From the NCBI GenBank assembly GCA_028565635.1, contig JAOXYB010067034.1:1-10164 (forward strand): DNA of 10,164 nt, given 5' to 3'. This stretch comes from Phoronis ovalis. Its lineage: Eukaryota > Phoronida > Phoronidae. Below are positions 7,138 through 10,164 of the stretch, in pieces (position 1 is the first letter of the stretch; each line of letters starts with the position of its first letter). A model generated the notes under the pieces. That model was not told where the DNA came from and did no database searches. It worked only from the letters and a program-made list of their open reading frames with translations. A program made the translations under genes and the position numbers.

Positions 7138-7959
7138 AATGAAGTGCAATGTTTTAGATTGCCGTGACTCATCGGTTATGGACACTTGATAGTAAAATAT
7201 TATGGTTTATATTGATTTCTTATTATGACACAAGTTTATTAAAGATGCTTGTACATTTGTAGAATGACTAATGCTAAGTTTATAGTTGGGTTTATATTAA
7301 CTAGATTGCACAGATGAATAGATAAGAGTGATGCATGCACAAATTACTACACAAATTAAACTACTAATGAAGAAAATCTGGCATGACTGGATTAACCTGC
7401 GTTTTGCTGGTTTTGTATAATTTATATTTGGATTGACTGCCGGAATGGGTGTAGGCATACTTTTATTGGAAAGAATCATCAGTGTTTGGTGGGTAATAGT
7501 ATTGTTAACGCCAGTCCCAATTCAGAAAATATTAAATGTGTCTGCACCTGTGCTTCAGTTTATGTATGACTAATACTTGGGAGTAGTAGCTAGAAGATAA
7601 TTTTATGTAACTTTATGCATTTTATAGACTCTTTGATATTCCTTAGATTTAGTGATACTGTAAATACCATATTTATATAAGTACATAGTGTAAATCTCCA
7701 ACATAGCCTTATCTAACATGAACCACATGTTTTATTATTTTGCTTGCAGATTTTTTTGTTCCTGGTCTCCTTCTTCAACATCTTGCTACTTAATTTTAAA
7801 TATGCTGCAACTTGTCAACCCATTAATTTAGTAAAATGAGTTTTGACAACATGTTAAAATGGTAAAATACTATTGCTATTTTTATTAAATTTTCATTTGT
7901 TTGACAACTGGCTGTTTGTGCCAATGAAGCGTGTTGTTGACGTATTTTCAGGCCTAAGG

Positions 7960-7973
7960 CCAATATATATTGG
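7960..7973. repeat. Perfect 14-bp palindrome next to GGCCTAAGGCC
   Basis: CCAATATATATTGG is self-complementary and overlaps the end of GGCCTAAGGCC, itself an 11-base inverted repeat (7951-7961). Confidence 0.7.
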
Positions 7974-8072
7974 AGGTAAAAGCAATTAACTTTCACCAAT
8001 TTTATGCGATTTTTTATCACAAGTATGAACCAGCGACTGTTTTTTACGCTGAATCAGAGCCCTGTGTCACCA

Positions 8073-8377
8073 TACAGGGTGACTGCAAATAGATACATTT
8101 AAAAAAATTGGATTTTAAAAGATATCCAAAATTGACCGTGAAATAAAGCTTATTCGTTTCTAAATTGGGATATTATGTCATTATTTAAAATTCTGGGAAG
8201 GGTAAAAGAATAGCACTGTAAAATTAAATAGTTGACATGTATACATAAGTTTTTAAAATAGTATTGCAAAGGTGAAACCATTGCAATTATTTTGGTATCT
8301 CGTTTGTTGATTATTAACCAAAATTTTTTGTTTAACACTTATTTAAACTTTGCTTATTTATTTCCAGTCACCCTGTA
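8073..8377. mobile_element. Tc1/mariner-type MITE, 301 bp, with TA target site duplication
   Basis: The left end reads TACAGGGTGACTGCAAATA (8073-8091). The right end, reverse-complemented (8377-8359), reads TACAGGGTGACTGGAAATA, 18 of 19 matching. The TA at each tip (8073-8074 and 8376-8377) is the expected target duplication, leaving an element of 8075-8375. CAGGG-type tips and TA duplications are typical of the IS630/Tc1/mariner superfamily. The interior is A+T-rich and only about 300 bp, with no transposase domain. A 62-residue minus-strand frame (8150-8338) has no recognised motif. It is therefore a non-autonomous element, moved by a transposase encoded elsewhere. Confidence 0.8.
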
Positions 8378-9397
8378 AGTAGTAAGTGTATGGTGCCTCT
8401 TAGCTGTTGTATGTGGAACTGTTCTTCTGACACACATCTTATTTCTCAACTGGGCACCGGTTGTTTTGTAGTGGTTATACAATTGTTCATGGTCCATTTG
8501 CGCAGATGCAAAATTCAGTTTTTAGTTAGCTGTCACCTCAAGTTCCGGATATGATCACAAAGGTGTGTGAACTTGGAAGTGAGTGCAATGACCACTGTCA
8601 GCTGTGCAGTCACTCATAAAAAGGAATGTTCAGGCTAATGTACACGCTGTTAGTAATAATGCATTTAAATGTTGGTAGGAACTGCCAATGAAAGATTGTT
8701 TTTTGACCCTCTAGGATATTTGGGGGTGAGTATTTTTATTTTTTGTTCATGGATATTTTGGGTGGGGTTTTTGATTCTGTTAAAAAAGTTTACAACTGTA
8801 TGTATGCTTTTGAGAGAATCCTTTCCCACATTAAATTTGTTCAGTGATTTTTATAACAAAAAAGGAAAATTGGTATTATTTAGGTTTTTTAAGTTACACA
8901 TTTTACTTTTCAGTTTTCACACTGTTTCATAAGCAAATTTGTGTTTTTCTGTTATAAGGCTATCAAATTGCAGAAAACTTCCGCCATAATATCAAAATAA
9001 CAAATAAACAAATTAAGGTTCACTATTCACATGCTGTTAGTGATAATGTAAATATTTTTTTTTTGTCTGTAAATTTATAAGACATTTTATAGCTTGTGTA
9101 GATAGATACTAGCCTATGCTTATAAATTCTAGGTTAATGTAGCTGCCCCAATTATGAGTACAATAATTGATTTATTTCGGGTCAATAAAAAAAATTGTTA
9201 TACTCATATAATGTCCTGGATTATGTGTTGTATTTTTTGTGTAAGGTCAGTTTTGTGCATAAATTGAAGATAAGTTTTGGAATTACTGTACCTGTCTCAA
9301 GGATTATCCCTTAGCGTAATATGAGTATAAGACTGTTTAATTTTTTAAATATAATTTAGCTTCTGTATACAAATTTAGATTTTACTGTACTGACAAT
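8378..9397. other. No gene recognised; T-rich open frame and weak repeats
   Basis: A plus-strand open frame at 8669-8932 is T-rich and gives a Phe/Leu-rich translation typical of T-biased non-coding DNA. A 20-bp direct repeat (ACAYGCTGTTAGTRATAATG) occurs at 8642-8661 and 9029-9048 with 18 of 20 matching. A weak inverted repeat pairs ATTATGAGTA (9151-9160) with TACTCATATA (9201-9210). None of these defines a gene. Confidence 0.5.
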
Positions 9398-9452
9398 ATA
9401 ATTCTGTATACACAGTATCTATGTGACACAGATACTGTGTATACAGAATTAT
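9398..9452. repeat. Perfect foldback: 23-bp arms, 9-nt loop
   Basis: The left arm is 9398-9420 and the right arm 9430-9452, with no mismatch. The loop ATGTGACAC contains TGTG-A-CAC, so pairing can extend almost to the centre. The arm contains TTCTGTATAC, which also occurs as a direct copy at 9361-9370. If transcribed it would form a long stable hairpin, but the arms are fully complementary, which is more usual for a young transposon foldback or MITE tip than for a microRNA precursor. No target duplication was identified. Confidence 0.85.
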
Positions 9453-9931
9453 GGTAATATGTGATATTAAACTAAATTTTAAATCATGATCTTTTTTTAT
9501 TTCTCTTATATTCTGACATCTAGAAGCATAGTTGATGTGTGATGTCATGGTTATACACTGCCTACAATATTCCATGGCCTGAAAATAATTTTGATTAAAA
9601 TTTATCGTTCAAAACAGATATATATAATTCATGTTCCATAATATTTGCTCACATAAGATAACATGTGTAGCGTCTGAAATATTAGAAGGAATTCTTCATC
9701 AAAACTTAGGTATCAGACAATGAATATGCATGTGCATGTGTTAGAATTTATTGGAATTGTCTGCTGGTTATAAAAATTGATCTGTGCAGTTAATGCATTG
9801 TGTTTGAGCTAATTTTAGTTACAAAGGTCAGAAAGATTTTTGTTAGAAAAATAAACTTGGTAGCAGCTAGGTCAAAATATCTCCACAAGCATCTTGTATT
9901 ATTATTTTGTGGCATTTTTAATGTCTTCCAG
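9453..9931. other. No gene recognised
   Basis: A+T-rich sequence. A short ATGCATGTGCATGTG run lies near 9725-9740. A plus-strand open frame begins at 9794 without an ATG and continues into the possible terminal exon to the right. Confidence 0.45.
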
Positions 9932-10135
9932 TGCAGTGTATGCATAGGAAGTGAACAGGTAAGAAAGTTCTGCTTTAAAAGCTCTGGATATGTGAAGGAC
10001 CGGTGTGGTTATGAAAGCAAGACCTGTTTTATATTTATATAATTGATTATTTAATATTAAAATTAATGTAAGCTGTTGTTGGTATGAATGTAGTCTCTAA
10101 CACAGACTATATACTGTATAAATGTACTAAATAAA
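9932..10135 (+). other. Possible terminal exon with stop codon and poly(A) signal; identity unknown
   Basis: After an acceptor-like TTTTTAATGTCTTCCAG (AG at 9930-9931) the frame encodes CSVCIGSEQVRKFCFK, then SSGYVKDRCGYESKTCFIFI, and stops at TAA 10040-10042. AATAAA lies at 10130-10135, about 90 bp later. The frame has five cysteines in 36 residues, more than expected from A+T-rich non-coding DNA. Against this, GTAAGA at 9959 is a good donor and could end a 27-nt microexon instead, and no upstream partner exon was found. I recognise no family. Confidence 0.2.
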
Positions 10136-10164
10136 CTATAAACTAGAAAAAGTCAAAAATTTGT

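Larger units (their letters stand above)
6981..8072. other. Mostly featureless; short palindromes and one small hydrophobic frame
   Basis: No gene is supported. A plus-strand frame at 7445-7573 (ATG to TAA, 42 residues, very hydrophobic, starting MGVGILLLERII) has no recognisable family. Perfect palindromes at 7120-7137 and 7960-7973 are listed separately. A minus-strand frame at 7297-7479 overlaps the hydrophobic one and looks like chance. Confidence 0.5.

Noticed and set aside
8150-8338. Minus-strand 62-residue frame inside the MITE as a transposase relic
   Set aside because: No catalytic D/E pattern or helix-turn-helix is visible, and the element is too short to hold a transposase domain.
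8669-8932. Plus-strand 87-residue Phe/Leu-rich frame
   Set aside because: The translation reflects T-rich DNA, the start is not supported and no family is recognisable.
9375-9575. Minus-strand 66-residue frame over the foldback
   Set aside because: It runs through a palindrome and A+T-rich flank with no protein-like features.
1-10164. CRISPR arrays, bacterial operons, tRNA or rRNA genes
   Set aside because: No regularly spaced identical repeats, no ribosome-binding-site plus dense ORF layout, and no tRNA A/B box pair with a cloverleaf were seen. The window is eukaryotic.

Overview
The window is AT-rich eukaryotic DNA (about two thirds A+T by eye). It has short exons bounded by GT/AG-type splice signals, long non-coding stretches and small transposon relics. 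The one clear gene is the 5' part of UBR3, a UBR-box/RING E3 ubiquitin ligase, on the minus strand. Its protein is close to animal UBR3, and the gene structure and repeat content fit an invertebrate. A lophotrochozoan such as a mollusc is my best guess, but it is an inference from protein flavour and repeat style.

Layout, right to left for UBR3: the start ATG is at 4451. Six coding exons follow: 4451-4241, 3273-3060, 2845-2709, 1844-1698, 1055-957 and 263-130. Every junction phase agrees, and together they encode 314 uninterrupted residues: a helical N-terminal lead, the zinc-binding UBR box across exons 2 and 3, then the first part of the helical region behind it. The rest of the protein (animal UBR3 is about 1,900 residues, with a C-terminal RING) lies beyond the left edge. 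Intron 1 appears to use a GC-AG splice pair. A small 5'-UTR intron (4558-4457) is possible.

Introns 1 to 5 hold no second firm gene. Intron 3 contains a diverged tandem repeat of about 140 bp. One copy carries, on the minus strand, a CTGATGA box, a perfect 7-bp hairpin and GAAA, the core layout of a hammerhead ribozyme as found in Penelope-like elements and retrozymes. Intron 1 has a plus-strand open stretch bounded by splice-like signals.

Right of 4,740 I find no confidently coding gene. The region holds a possible divergent leader exon (donor at 5141), a 2 x 28 bp tandem repeat (5671-5726), a degenerate minisatellite with a GGTATAGAGGATGTCC core (about 6501-6980), and a 301-bp Tc1/mariner-type MITE with near-perfect terminal inverted repeats and a TA target duplication (8073-8377). 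It also has a perfect 23-bp-arm foldback (9398-9452) and, near the right edge, a possible plus-strand terminal exon followed by AATAAA. How these pieces relate to each other or to UBR3 cannot be told from sequence alone.
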